Part shown: piece by piece, positions 8,681 through 18,269 of the stretch | Layout: each line of letters opens with the position of its first letter | Numbering within the stretch: the stretch's first letter is position 1 | Assembly: GCA_947380295.1 (NCBI GenBank) | Contig: CANCQK010000002.1 | Coordinates: 217,747 to 281,746, forward strand | Length of the DNA stretch: 64,000 nucleotides | Reading direction: 5' to 3' | From: Bdellovibrionales bacterium | GTDB taxonomy: Bacteria; Bdellovibrionota; UBA1018 | Notes under the pieces: generated by a model | The model's database searches: none | What the model saw: only the letters and a program-made list of their open reading frames with translations | What the model was told of the DNA's origin: nothing | Position numbers and translations under genes: made by a program

Positions 8681-9880
8681 ATGACACAATTTATTCAAAT
8701 TCATACCCTAACTTCTTATTCGGCCTCCTGCCTCAATCGTGATGACCTGAATCGTCCTAAGACAGTCAGAATGGGCGGAGTAGATCGGCTACGGATTTCG
8801 TCCCAATGTATTAAGAGAGCCTGGAGAACTTCAGACTGTTTTCAATCTGAATTGGAGGGACAAATTGGCGCGCGGAGTAGACGGTTTATTTTGGATCGAG
8901 TTTACGCACCCCTGATCGCAGCAGGGGTGGAAAAAGAGCAAGCTTTTCAGTGGTCTAAAACTTTCATTTCAGCTTTTCAGAAGGAAAAAAAAGCCGAAGA
9001 GAGGGGTAAAAAGAAGAGTAAGCGCCAGGACGATGAGGACGAAGAGACGACCCAGGAAACCTTTGAAATGGGCGAAGCTGCCGATCAATCACCGTCAGCT
9101 AAAAAGGGTGAGGGTCTGGAGCCATTAGCTTTGCCTGTTCTGGTGCATCTCTCTGCACAAGAGATTTCGGCAATTGACCAGATTGTAAAAAAGATGGTGG
9201 CTGAAAAGCGTGGGCCCCAGCAAGCAGAACTGGATTCGATCTTTTTTGAAAAAAAAGGGGTTCGGCATTCAAAAACTGCCGTTGATATTTCCCTATTTGG
9301 TCGGATGTTGGCTGCCAATGCTGAACTTAATTTTGAAGCCGCTTGTCAGGTGGCTCATCCGATCAGCGTTCATGGGGTTGCTATTGAGGACGACTACTTT
9401 ACTGCGGTGGACGATCTAAATATCGGCAAAGATCATGTAGGAGCTGGACACCTCGGCGAGGCAGGGTTTGGTGCTGCTGTTTTTTATAGCTACCTTTGCA
9501 TCAATAAGGATCTTTTGATCGAAAACCTGGGTGGGGACGTAGATCTTGCTAATAAGGCCTTGGCTGCCCTCCTCGAGGCAGTAGTCAAGGTATCTCCCGG
9601 GGGTAAACAGAGTAGCTATGCGAGTCGTGCTTATGCATCTTTTGTTTTGGCTGAGGTGGGCCAAGAACAACCGCGATCTCTCTCCGTCGCATTTCTCGAT
9701 CCAATTACCGGTACCGATCAAGGTGCGAGGGCAGCGAGTCGCCTCGTCTCGACGTACGAAAATTTCGACAAAGTCTATGGATTGGGATCAGTTCGTCGAA
9801 TGTCCTATGACGCCTTCAAGGGGCAGGGATCATTGAAGGCTTTGAGTGAGTTCGTCCTCGGGGGAGGGGATCATTTGTGA
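8681..9880 (+). CDS. cas7e: Cas7e (Cse4/CasC), Cascade backbone subunit, with a charged insert
   Basis: Six copies of Cas7e normally form the crRNA-binding backbone. IQIHTLTSYSASCLNRDD and RISSQCIKRAWR (about 38-49) are typical of the family, as are HPISVHGVAIEDDYFTAVDD and the HVGAGHLGE stretch in the second half. At 399 residues it is longer than the usual 350-370. The excess is a low-complexity, highly charged insert at about 100-147 (KKKSKRQDDEDEETTQE and flanks), probably a surface or thumb-side loop. AAGGAGAAAATC precedes the ATG. The last four bases overlap the GTG start of cas5e. Confidence 0.95.
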   Translation: MTQFIQIHTLTSYSASCLNRDDLNRPKTVRMGGVDRLRISSQCIKRAWRTSDCFQSELEGQIGARSRRFILDRVYAPLIAAGVEKEQAFQWSKTFISAFQKEKKAEERGKKKSKRQDDEDEETTQETFEMGEAADQSPSAKKGEGLEPLALPVLVHLSAQEISAIDQIVKKMVAEKRGPQQAELDSIFFEKKGVRHSKTAVDISLFGRMLAANAELNFEAACQVAHPISVHGVAIEDDYFTAVDDLNIGKDHVGAGHLGEAGFGAAVFYSYLCINKDLLIENLGGDVDLANKALAALLEAVVKVSPGGKQSSYASRAYASFVLAEVGQEQPRSLSVAFLDPITGTDQGARAASRLVSTYENFDKVYGLGSVRRMSYDAFKGQGSLKALSEFVLGGGDHL

Positions 9881-10650
9881 CTTCTTATCTGATCTTTAAC
9901 TTATATGCGCCTCTCGCCTCTTGGGGACAAATCGCAGTTGGATCGGAGCGGTCCACTTCTGCTAACCCAACTCGCTCCGCAATGCTGGGATTGATCGGCG
10001 CCGCTGCTGGCCTTAGGCGGGCGGACACTGAGCTGGCTGCTGCTTTTTTTCGAGGCTATCAATTTGGCTCTAAGGTTTTTAGTTCCGGCAGCCTGCTCCT
10101 GGACTACCATACCGTTCAAATGCCTAAGGAGAATCGAAAGAGCGAATATTTAACTCGTCGAGATGAAATAGTAAGGGGGCGTGAACGGCTGGCAGCCATG
10201 CTGACATCTCGAGAATATCGGATGGAGGCTCTTACGGCGGTTGCCGTGAGAGCCCTGTCGGGTGCGCCCTATACACTCGAGGATCTGTGCCAATATTTGG
10301 AGCGGCCACGCTTTGTTCTTTATTTGGGTAGAAAGTCCTGCCCACCTTCGGCGCCATTAGGACCTCGGGTGGTCCAGGCGCAGGGTTTTCGCTCGGCCTT
10401 GGATCAGGTGGTTTGGCCGAAGGTGGGTAACGCGAAACCGGCAAGTCCAGAGGGTAGAGCCCTAGATGAGGTGATTCTAGACGCCTCGCCAGGATCTCAA
10501 TTTCAATATTTCTGGGAAGGAGAAGATTCCGAGCTAGAGGCGATCAGAGCTTTTAAGACCGAAGTTTATGACGATCCCGTGAATCGGGTTCGCTGGCAAT
10601 TCGCTCCACGGACGCAGTCTTCATGTGCAGTAGCTCGGGAGGTAAAATGA
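9877..10650 (+). CDS. cas5e: Cas5e (CasD), crRNA 5'-handle binding subunit
   Basis: Cas5e caps the 5' handle of the crRNA and contacts Cse1. The RAMP-type N-terminus YLIFNLYAPLASWGQIAVG and then STSANPTRSAMLGLIGAAAG (about 27-46) are diagnostic of the type I-E CasD family. A conserved Asp-Tyr-His-Thr-Val-Gln segment (about 76-81) is also present. It starts at GTG 9877, which overlaps the cas7e stop (GTGA). Its 3' end overlaps the cas6e start. Confidence 0.94.
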   Translation: MTSYLIFNLYAPLASWGQIAVGSERSTSANPTRSAMLGLIGAAAGLRRADTELAAAFFRGYQFGSKVFSSGSLLLDYHTVQMPKENRKSEYLTRRDEIVRGRERLAAMLTSREYRMEALTAVAVRALSGAPYTLEDLCQYLERPRFVLYLGRKSCPPSAPLGPRVVQAQGFRSALDQVVWPKVGNAKPASPEGRALDEVILDASPGSQFQYFWEGEDSELEAIRAFKTEVYDDPVNRVRWQFAPRTQSSCAVAREVK

Positions 10651-11381
10651 TTTTCTCAAGAGTACGAGTGAAAGAAAATGGTCGTCATAGTCGGGTACTA
10701 TTTGATTTAGTGAGAAATAATCTCTACTCATCCCATCAGCTCCTGTGGAAGTTGTTTGAGGACGATGCAGAAGCAAGTCGAGACTTTTTGTTTCGGCAGG
10801 AGTTCGAAGATGAGCAGGTCACGAGTGCCGGTTCTCCCCGAGGACTGCCGATTTTTTACCTCGTTTCTCGCAGGATGCCGCTTGGTGAATCTGAGCTCTT
10901 CGAGGTGGAATCAAAAACCTACGACCCATGTTTGCTCCCAGGAATGAGATTACAGTTTAAACTCCGAGCAAACCCGGTCATCAGCATCAGTCGCGAACGA
11001 GATCAAACTGGAATTAAACCAAGAGGGGGGAAGCATGATATTTTGATGCACGCAAAGAGAGAAGCGTCTCGAAATGGGATCACGGATCGAGCTGAAATTG
11101 ATCGACATATCGAGAATGCTGCTCAGGATTGGCTAGTGGCTCGGGGAGATCAGTACGGTTTTAAAGTAGAGGGAGCCGATAAAAAGTCTCTTCTAGTTAC
11201 GACCTCTTATCGTCAGCACGTGTTGTACAAGCGAAGTGCTCAGAACATCCGATTCAGTTCCGTTGATTTTACTGGCATTCTCAGTATTTCTGACCCCCAT
11301 GTTTTTCAAAAAGCGATCTTTGAGGGCCTCGGCCGTTCCAAAAGCTTCGGTTGCGGGTTGATGATGATTCGTAGGACCTGA
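10647..11381 (+). CDS. cas6e: Cas6e (CasE), CRISPR RNA processing endonuclease
   Basis: Cas6e cuts pre-crRNA at the base of the repeat hairpin and stays bound to the 3' handle. ATG 10647 is chosen because GGGAGG ends four bases before it and because it overlaps the cas5e stop as ATGA; an in-frame ATG at 10623 lacks this support. LYSSHQLLWKLF (26-37) contains His30, aligned with the catalytic histidine of E. coli and Thermus enzymes. RDFLF, LRANPV and the C-terminal Gly-rich loop GLGRSKSFGCGLM match the family. A long palindromic repeat substrate lies just downstream. Confidence 0.94.
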   Translation: MIFSRVRVKENGRHSRVLFDLVRNNLYSSHQLLWKLFEDDAEASRDFLFRQEFEDEQVTSAGSPRGLPIFYLVSRRMPLGESELFEVESKTYDPCLLPGMRLQFKLRANPVISISRERDQTGIKPRGGKHDILMHAKREASRNGITDRAEIDRHIENAAQDWLVARGDQYGFKVEGADKKSLLVTTSYRQHVLYKRSAQNIRFSSVDFTGILSISDPHVFQKAIFEGLGRSKSFGCGLMMIRRT

Positions 11382-11383
11382 CC

Positions 11384-12617
<1,234 letters not shown>

Positions 12618-12665
12618 AAATGGGTGGCGGCGTAAGTTCTTTGAAAAATTGAGCTTTTTTTTAGA
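12618..12665 (+). promoter_or_regulatory. Short CRISPR leader
   Basis: The 48 bases between the cas2 stop and the first repeat end in an A/T-rich stretch with eight consecutive T residues just before repeat 1. The repeats next to it are the most uniform and the far end is degenerate, which places the growing, leader-proximal end here. No convincing IHF site is visible, and the true leader may extend into cas2. Confidence 0.65.
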
Positions 12666-13670
12666 CTGTTCCCCGCATGCGCGGGGATGAACCGGGTTTT
12701 GGGGGCACTCAGCTTTTTAATTTCATCTGTTCCCCGCATGCGCGGGGATGAACCGACGGGGAGTTAGCCTATCTTCAGTTCAGAGAGCTGTTCCCCGCAT
12801 GCGCGGGGATGAACCGCCCATTTACGTCGGAACAAATGGTCTGAACGGCTGTTCCCCGCATGCGCGGGGATGAACCGTAAGAATCCCGAGTGCTGAGATC
12901 CTTCCCCAACTGTTCCCCGCATGCGCGGGGATGAACCGACGTTTTATGAGCTATTTCGAATTAAAAGAAACTGTTCCCCGCATGCGCGGGGATGAACCGG
13001 GCGGCTTCAAGTACAACATGGGCGCGCCTAACTGTTCCCCGCATGCGCGGGGATGAACCGGACAGAAGCGCCTCTTTTACCTGTTTTTTTATCTGTTCCC
13101 CGCATGCGCGGGGATGAACCGCTACTATTTTCGATGCCTTTTCAGGTAAAATCCTGTTCCCCGCATGCGCGGGGATGAACCGTACAGCGCGTACAAGGTG
13201 GAGCCCGGTAAGAACTGTTCCTCGCATGCGCGGGGATGAACCGCAACCCTAAAACTAACAGCAGATCAGGAATACCTGTTCCCCGCATGCGCGGGGATGA
13301 ACCGTAGCTGTCGGTTGCCCTTCCATACTGCGATGACTGTTCCCCGCATACGCGGGGATGAACCGCAATCCCCTGGATCTTAAGTTTTTCAGCAACACTG
13401 TTCCCCGCATACGCGGGGATGAACCGGTAGACCCGGCACTCGTTCAAGCTCATGTTGTCTGTTCCCCGCATACGCAAGGATGAACCGGCCTATGCCGAGC
13501 ACGACGCAGACGATGCACTCTGTTCCCCGCATACGCGGGGATGAACCGTACGAGGCCCTAGACATCGGCGCAGTTGACTACTGTTCCCCGCATACGCGGG
13601 GATGAACCGACTATTTAGGGTAGCATTCGAGAGCTGATCTGCTATTCCCCGCATACGCGGGGATAATTCC
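12666..13670 (+). CRISPR. Type I-E CRISPR array, 17 repeats and 16 spacers
   Basis: The 29-base repeat is CTGTTCCCCGCATGCGCGG followed by GGATGAACCG. It recurs every 61 bases from 12666 to 13642, so every spacer is exactly 32 bases. The repeat core is an inverted repeat (CCCCGC and GCGGGG), the Cas6e substrate hairpin. Repeats 1-11 carry CATG in the loop (repeat 10 has one C-to-T change). Repeats 12-17 carry CATA, repeat 14 also has AAGG for GGGG, and repeat 17 (13642-13670) is degenerate at its 3' end. No two spacers are alike by eye, and none obviously matches elsewhere in this window. The array is probably transcribed rightward from the leader. Confidence 0.99.
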
Positions 13671-13715
13671 ATCTGGTCGGAGGTTTGCATCATTTTCCCA
13701 GCACAAACGCAACGT

Positions 13716-13940
13716 TTATAAGGCACCTTTCAAACTCGCGCTGAAGCTCTCCGGTCTCTCGATGACAGGCTTGGGACGATGCTTCTCTTCGTGGTTTGGA
13801 TTCAAAATTACTGGAACGTGATGTTGCTGGTGAAAGTGTATCCTCGCGTATTGATTCCGCCACCCGAGGTTCAATCTAAAGTGGTCATTCTGACTCGCCG
13901 CTAAAAGTCCTGGATCGATGGGAGTGCCTCGAATGATGGT
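13716..13940 (-). pseudogene. C-terminal relic of an unrecognised gene downstream of the CRISPR array
   Basis: Reading leftward from 13940 (just after a TAG) to a TAA at 13718-13716, a frame of 74 codons is open with protein-like composition: RGTPIDPGLLAASQNDHFRL, then WRNQYARIHFHQQHHVPVIL and EEKHRPKPVIERPESFSA. It has no credible start codon or ribosome site. The His- and Pro-rich tail looks like a genuine C-terminus. I do not recognise the family with certainty; a transposase tail is possible. The rest of 13671-14140 holds nothing else I can support apart from a small hairpin near 14048-14062. Confidence 0.4.
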
Positions 13941-14140
13941 CTAGAAACCTGGCAGGTTCCTTTGAGGGCTCTCATTGCCTATCGCCGAAAAATGCTTCGC
14001 TCTGCCTTCCTTTGGTCTCAATCCTTGGCAGTCTCCGGGGGGCGACCCGACTCTTCTAGTCGAAGCCTTTGACTGCTCTCAGTGGGGATACTTTATTTAG
14101 GTCTATTCTTCAGTATTAAAACTGAACAAACTCGAGTCTC

Positions 14141-14527
14141 TTAAAAAACATGATGACAGCTTTGGCAAGAGTTTTTCCGTCTCCTCAGGCCTCGCCAGAG
14201 TTGAAACGTAAAGATCGATCCCAAAAGTTCCGAGAAAGAAAGGCTGAATTTTTTTCTATTTTTCTGACCAACGATCGAAGTACTACCGCAATTCGGACAG
14301 TGTTCTTTCAGAGTTTCTGGCTCAAGTTTGAGGATCTCAGTTGCTTTTGCGAAATCGGATTCTCTCACTTGAACTCGCACCTGAAACGCGGTGAGATCTG
14401 GTCTGATGGATGCGCTCACTTCTTCTGGTATCAGCGTTTCGATGTTTTCCGACTCAAGTCGGCACCTCAAAAGTAAGGCGTCATGGATCCAGTTAAAAGT
14501 CGTTAATGTTTTCCAATTATTTCCCAC
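14141..14527 (-). CDS. DUF2007-like small protein with C-terminal zinc ribbon
   Basis: The N-terminal half resembles the DUF2007 (putative signal-transducing protein) fold: NWIHDALLLRCRLESENIET and later FQVRVQVRESDFAKATEIL. The C-terminal part adds two CxxC pairs, HCPNCGS (about 93-99) and SCQSCHHVF at the end, which form a zinc ribbon. The total is 128 residues. It starts at GTG 14527, with GGAGG four bases upstream, which is convincing. It follows the DUF2256/DUF2805 gene in the same direction with an 84-base gap containing an inverted repeat. The molecular function of the family is not known to me. Confidence 0.72.
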   Translation of the reverse strand: MGNNWKTLTTFNWIHDALLLRCRLESENIETLIPEEVSASIRPDLTAFQVRVQVRESDFAKATEILKLEPETLKEHCPNCGSTSIVGQKNRKKFSLSFSELLGSIFTFQLWRGLRRRKNSCQSCHHVF

Positions 14528-14560
14528 GTTTCCTCCAGTTTTGAGGTTTTGCCGTTCAGG

Positions 14561-14580
14561 TGTCAGACCTAATTCTGACA
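14561..14580. promoter_or_regulatory. 7-bp inverted repeat TGTCAGA-N6-TCTGACA
   Basis: The perfect dyad lies between the stop of the DUF2256/DUF2805 gene and the GTG of the DUF2007-like gene, in the transcribed orientation of both. It has no T-run. It could be an operator or a small intercistronic hairpin; nothing distinguishes these. Confidence 0.3.
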
Positions 14581-14611
14581 GAGGGTTTTATCCATTGCAA
14601 GATTAGCGGGC

Positions 14612-15028
14612 CTATTTGATTGATCCATCCGACCTTTGATTGCGGGATTTAAATGCCCCAACCTTGAATCCACGAGCTTGGCGATTCTTAAGATCTCCGT
14701 TTTCATGAACCCGCTTTCGCCAAGTAGAAAATCTTGCGGGTCGAAGCTCCCTTCTCATTAAAGTAATCGTTTGTTCTTCATTTAAACCAAACTGGATTTG
14801 GATTGCATCAAACGGGGTGCGATCCTCCCAAGCCATTTGAATCACGCGTTGAATATCTGGCTCGGTGAGAGGTTCATGAGTGGTTTCTGATGATGAAACG
14901 ACCTGCTTTTCACCCCGACATCGCTTGCTACAGTATTTGACCTCGTCCCAAACCTTTTCCCACTTTTTGCGCCAGGTAAAACTCCTTTTACAAACCAAAC
15001 ATATTTTTTCGGGCAAAGGCTTCTTCAT
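14612..15028 (-). CDS. DUF2256 zinc-finger fused to DUF2805 (TIGR03643-like) domain
   Basis: Residues about 8-40 ([20 protein letters not shown] and [10 protein letters not shown]) match the small DUF2256 zinc protein with four cysteines. Residues about 56-110 ([46 protein letters not shown]) match the TIGR03643/DUF2805 family. Both families are usually separate short proteins found near cryptochrome or photolyase genes, so this 138-residue protein is a fusion. That context fits: the C-terminal stub of a DASH-type photolyase lies only 1 kb away. It is encoded leftward and its ATG is at 15028. No biochemical role is established for either part as far as I know. Confidence 0.85.
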   Translation of the reverse strand: MKKPLPEKICLVCKRSFTWRKKWEKVWDEVKYCSKRCRGEKQVVSSSETTHEPLTEPDIQRVIQMAWEDRTPFDAIQIQFGLNEEQTITLMRRELRPARFSTWRKRVHENGDLKNRQARGFKVGAFKSRNQRSDGSIK

Positions 15029-15190
15029 GATCGGTTCTCCGTTAATGCGCCTTCAGAATGAACCTCTGAGGCCTCAAGTATCGACTTTTCTGCTACCGCA
15101 GCGTTTCAAGCAATTTGTAACCATGATTGGCAGAAACAAAAACTAGTAGCACAAAAATGGATTGTACAAAAAAGCTCATATTGATTAACG

Positions 15191-15209
15191 TTTCTTAAAA
15201 TTTAAGAAA
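15191..15209. promoter_or_regulatory. Palindrome TTTCTTAAA-A-TTTAAGAAA touching the start codon
   Basis: Nine-base perfect arms flank one central A. The last base of the right arm is the A of the ATG at 15209. The DNA dyad could be an operator. As RNA it would fold over the initiation region, where no other Shine-Dalgarno sequence is visible. Confidence 0.45.
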
Positions 15210-16045
15210 TGAAACTCAATTTACCCTCTACCTCTTCGCACTTCCGCCAATTTATTGGAATTGACCAAACCGGCGCATGGAACCACCAAAGGAATGCCCC
15301 AGCATTGCTCCCGATGGCTTGTATCCACTTATTTCGTGGTGAGTGGGTTTTGGAGACTCATCCTCTGAAAAGTTTGGAAGCGGAGAGCTTTCTTCTCCTC
15401 GGAATCGACGTTGAAACCTTGCCAAGTCTCATCGCGGTGGACTGTGTGTTTTGGTCGAACTCCAAGCAAACGGTCAAAAATTTGAAAACTGACTTTCGAG
15501 AGGCTTACCGCCACAGGCTTGAAAAAGGAAAAGTTGGAAGAGAGATCGCTGAGTCTTTTTTTAAAAGACACGACCGACCACCAGGCTCAAAGCGTGACAT
15601 TGATCAAAAAACAGGTGCTCAATCCCTTTACTCTCCACTCCCATTTCAAAGAAACATTCAAACGGGCACATTTCGAATCTGGTCCGAGCTGGGTGATCCT
15701 CGGAATCAAAAGTTCAATTTTTTCCCCTGGTCTCATTCTTCCTCTAAACAAAAAACATGGGTCGTAGAAGGCTATCCCAGCTTGTCATGGAAGAATTTGT
15801 TCAACTCAAAAACGAGATCCCCCGGCAACTTGTCACAGTGGATTGAACAGATCATCAGACCCGAAATCAAAATATCGGAAAAAACAAAAGATCTCATTTG
15901 CTTAGATCAAAACTATGCAGATGCAGCAGTCCTTGCATTGCAAGCATTCATGACGCCCATCGATTTAAGCCGCCTCAAGAACCCCTCCTTGAAAAGAAAA
16001 ATGTTAGCTCACGGTTATATCCTTGGAGGTGATGAAGTCATTTAG
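15209..16045 (+). CDS. DUF429-like predicted nuclease (RNase H-like fold)
   Basis: The N-terminal motif [10 protein letters not shown] (about 15-24) resembles the GIDxxG strand of DUF429 proteins, and [13 protein letters not shown] (about 189-201) resembles the conserved VEVYP segment. The C-terminal [15 protein letters not shown] (about 232-246) fits the family's acidic DAxxAA helix. These are the expected acidic positions of an RNase H-like active site, but activity is not shown for most members. The length is 278 residues. It is divergent from the DUF2256/DUF2805 gene, and its last bases overlap the photolyase relic on the other strand. Assignment is by motif only. Confidence 0.65.
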   Translation: MKLNLPSTSSHFRQFIGIDQTGAWNHQRNAPALLPMACIHLFRGEWVLETHPLKSLEAESFLLLGIDVETLPSLIAVDCVFWSNSKQTVKNLKTDFREAYRHRLEKGKVGREIAESFFKRHDRPPGSKRDIDQKTGAQSLYSPLPFQRNIQTGTFRIWSELGDPRNQKFNFFPWSHSSSKQKTWVVEGYPSLSWKNLFNSKTRSPGNLSQWIEQIIRPEIKISEKTKDLICLDQNYADAAVLALQAFMTPIDLSRLKNPSLKRKMLAHGYILGGDEVI

Positions 16046-16218
16046 GCCCAACGATCTTGGTACCTCCCATCGGGGTCATAGCGACTTGCCTGAAAACTCG
16101 GATCAAAATAGCGGTTTTTTCTCGGATCAGCTCCCACCCCAGCAATATAGTTCCAATTACCCCAGTTTGAGGCAACATCATAGTCGATCAATTTTTCTTC
16201 AAAGTAGTTTGCTCCAAG
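16042..16218 (-). pseudogene. C-terminal stub of a DASH-type cryptochrome/photolyase, cut by IS66
   Basis: Reading leftward from the IS boundary at 16218, the frame gives [20 protein letters not shown], then [20 protein letters not shown] and [18 protein letters not shown] followed by TAA at 16044-16042. This is the FAD-binding C-terminal region of the photolyase/cryptochrome family, with the conserved [11 protein letters not shown] segment. The upstream part is missing: at 16219 the sequence becomes the IS66 terminal repeat, and reading into the IS meets a stop at once. The 5' part of the gene is not found on the far side of the IS, so this is a non-functional remnant. Confidence 0.88.
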
Positions 16219-16304
16219 GTGAGCGCTTCATGAACCTTTATAGGCAGTAAATATTGGCCTAGGGCTTTTGCTGGCATCTCCTTTTTTTGATCGATTGCTT
16301 TGAG

Positions 16305-17894
16305 CTACCGCAACGAGGGAGTAAAGAGACGATTGGTCAATTCCTCGTAGGACTCGCAGGTCGCCGCTTTGGGAAGCTCAGTGAATAGGTCCCTTAGTGC
16401 CTCGTAGGGATTGACTCCATTGAGGTGCGCAGTCACCGCTAAGCTGTAAAGAGTGCTGCTGGCTTTGGCACCATCAACTGAGTCAGAGAAGAGCCAGTTG
16501 TTTCTACCGATTGCAAAATATTTGATCGCACGCTCAACGAACCCATTGTCCATTTCGTAGCGACCATCCCCCAGATAGGCTCTGAGGTACTGATATTCTC
16601 CGAGGAAATAGTGGAATGACTCACCGAGTTTGCTCTTAGGCGGGACTATGCCGCTGTTTTTTTCTGCCCAGATTTTCATTTCGTCCCAGAGCGGGCGTGC
16701 TTCTTGTTGTCGCAGCTCATGACGCTGTTCCCAGGTAAGGTTCTGCTCTTTTGCCTTCTCCTCGATGGCGTACAATTTTCTGTAATACCTCAAGGCTTGT
16801 GCAGCTAGATTTTGCCCGCTCTTAGACCCCGTTTTCCAGGCCTCATAAAACTTTCGTCGCCCATGCATGTTGCAGCCGAGTCGTTTGACGCCCTCTTGTG
16901 TTTCTAAGATGTTATAGGCTGAGTAGCCGTCGACTTGAATGGCCCCTTTGTAATCTGCAAAAAGTCTTTTGGCGACCGCCCCTGATCGGTGTGGGTCATA
17001 ATCGAAGAGGACGATCTTTTTTTCCTCAGTTGGTGTTGCTCTGGCCCACATCCAGGATTGGCTCTCGGCTTTTCTGCCGTCTTCTTTGAGAACCTGCGTC
17101 CAGGTCTCATCGCAACTCACGTAGGGCGAGAGCAGGAGCCGCTCTTCCAGACAGTTCCAGATCGGTTGACATGCATGGGCTGCTTGAACAATCCAGCGCG
17201 CCATCGTGCCACGAGACAGATCGATGTTGAGGCGCTCAAAGATTTTTTCCTGTCGATAGAGTGGCAGTCCGTCCACATATTTCGACGTAATGATTTGAGC
17301 TAACAAAGAAGGTGTGGCGATCCCCTTGGGGATGATCGACGGCACTGGTTGTGCGATCTTGCCGGTATCGCCCGTGTCCACCCCATAGCGGAGGCGATGG
17401 TACTCAATGACCTTCATCTGCGCTGGTTCGTAAAATAGTTTCTCCGAGACTTCTTTGCCAATGACTCGAAGCGGTGTGCCGTCTTCAGCGAATTTCTCCT
17501 CAGCCTGTAAATCCAACACCACCACTTCTCGTGGGAGCTCCTTGGGCAATGGCTTACGCTTGCCTCGTTTGCGCTGATACCCCTTGATCTCAATCATCTC
17601 GTCGGCATCAGATGATTCAGTCTCACCTTCTGCTAGGGTTTTCTGACTCGCAATCTCAGCTTCGTTAAATAAGCAGGCCTGCTCTTCACTCTCCCATCGC
17701 TCCCGCTTGGGACCAAATCTCTGCCGCTTGAGCTCACAAATCATCTCACGGAGTCGTTCGTTTTCTTCCTCGTACTGTGCAATCTGCTCATTTTTTTTAG
17801 CGATAAGATCTTTGACGCTCTCATTTTCAATCTGTAAAATTGCGTCCTCAGAGAAAAGTGGATTTGCCTGTTTCAAGATGGCCGTACTATACAC
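16305..17894 (-). CDS. tnpC: IS66 transposase TnpC (DDE type)
   Basis: This is the catalytic transposase of IS66 elements. The N-terminal region contains a leucine-zipper-like coiled coil (about 25-55: LIAKKNEQIAQYEEENERLR) followed by KRQRFGPKRERW, typical for the family. The DDE domain shows SCDETWTQV, IQVDGYSAYN and MDNGFVERAIKYFAIGRNNW, and the C-terminal SVDGAKASSTLYSLAVTAH is also conserved. It is 529 residues long, and all three acidic residues appear intact. The frame begins at GTG 17894, 18 bases after tnpB. Confidence 0.95.
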   Translation of the reverse strand: MYSTAILKQANPLFSEDAILQIENESVKDLIAKKNEQIAQYEEENERLREMICELKRQRFGPKRERWESEEQACLFNEAEIASQKTLAEGETESSDADEMIEIKGYQRKRGKRKPLPKELPREVVVLDLQAEEKFAEDGTPLRVIGKEVSEKLFYEPAQMKVIEYHRLRYGVDTGDTGKIAQPVPSIIPKGIATPSLLAQIITSKYVDGLPLYRQEKIFERLNIDLSRGTMARWIVQAAHACQPIWNCLEERLLLSPYVSCDETWTQVLKEDGRKAESQSWMWARATPTEEKKIVLFDYDPHRSGAVAKRLFADYKGAIQVDGYSAYNILETQEGVKRLGCNMHGRRKFYEAWKTGSKSGQNLAAQALRYYRKLYAIEEKAKEQNLTWEQRHELRQQEARPLWDEMKIWAEKNSGIVPPKSKLGESFHYFLGEYQYLRAYLGDGRYEMDNGFVERAIKYFAIGRNNWLFSDSVDGAKASSTLYSLAVTAHLNGVNPYEALRDLFTELPKAATCESYEELTNRLFTPSLR

Positions 17895-17912
17895 CGGCTG
17901 TATTCAATATCA

Positions 17913-18269
17913 TCAAGAAACACGTTCAAAATGCAGATTTTCAAATGGTTTCATTTTCCAGACATCATAGCCAGACAACAACCACTCGAGCTGTTCTGGC
18001 GTCAGTGCAACAACTGCGTCGGAGTGTTTCTTTGGCCAAGCGAACCGATCTTTTTCGAGGCGTTTTTGCCAAAGAGCAAATCCAGATTGATCAAAATAGA
18101 GGATCTTAATCCCGTCTCGGCGCTTACCGCAGAATACGAACAAGTAGGGCCCCATCAGATCCCCCATCCCAGCCTCGAAAACGATCTGGGACAAGCCGTT
18201 GATCGCCTTCCTCATATCTACGGGTTCACGGTGCAAAAACACACCCTTAAATTGAGATGGCGACTTCAA
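17913..18269 (-). CDS. tnpB: IS66 accessory protein TnpB (Orf2)
   Basis: The 118-residue protein matches IS66 Orf2: VFLHREPVDMRKAINGLSQI (about 10-29), YLFVFCGKRRDGIKILYFDQ and GFALWQKRLEKDRF. It is needed with TnpA and TnpC for transposition, although its biochemical role is unclear. The frame begins with TTG overlapping the tnpA stop (TTGA), which gives translational coupling. Confidence 0.94.
   Translation of the reverse strand: MKSPSQFKGVFLHREPVDMRKAINGLSQIVFEAGMGDLMGPYLFVFCGKRRDGIKILYFDQSGFALWQKRLEKDRFAWPKKHSDAVVALTPEQLEWLLSGYDVWKMKPFENLHFERVS

Noticed and set aside
12961..13726. Minus-strand reading frames of 78-111 codons across the CRISPR array with repeated RFIPAHAGN-type residues
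   Set aside because: These are translations of the repeat itself (a well-known false protein). Their period equals the 61-base repeat-spacer unit, and they carry no independent gene signal.
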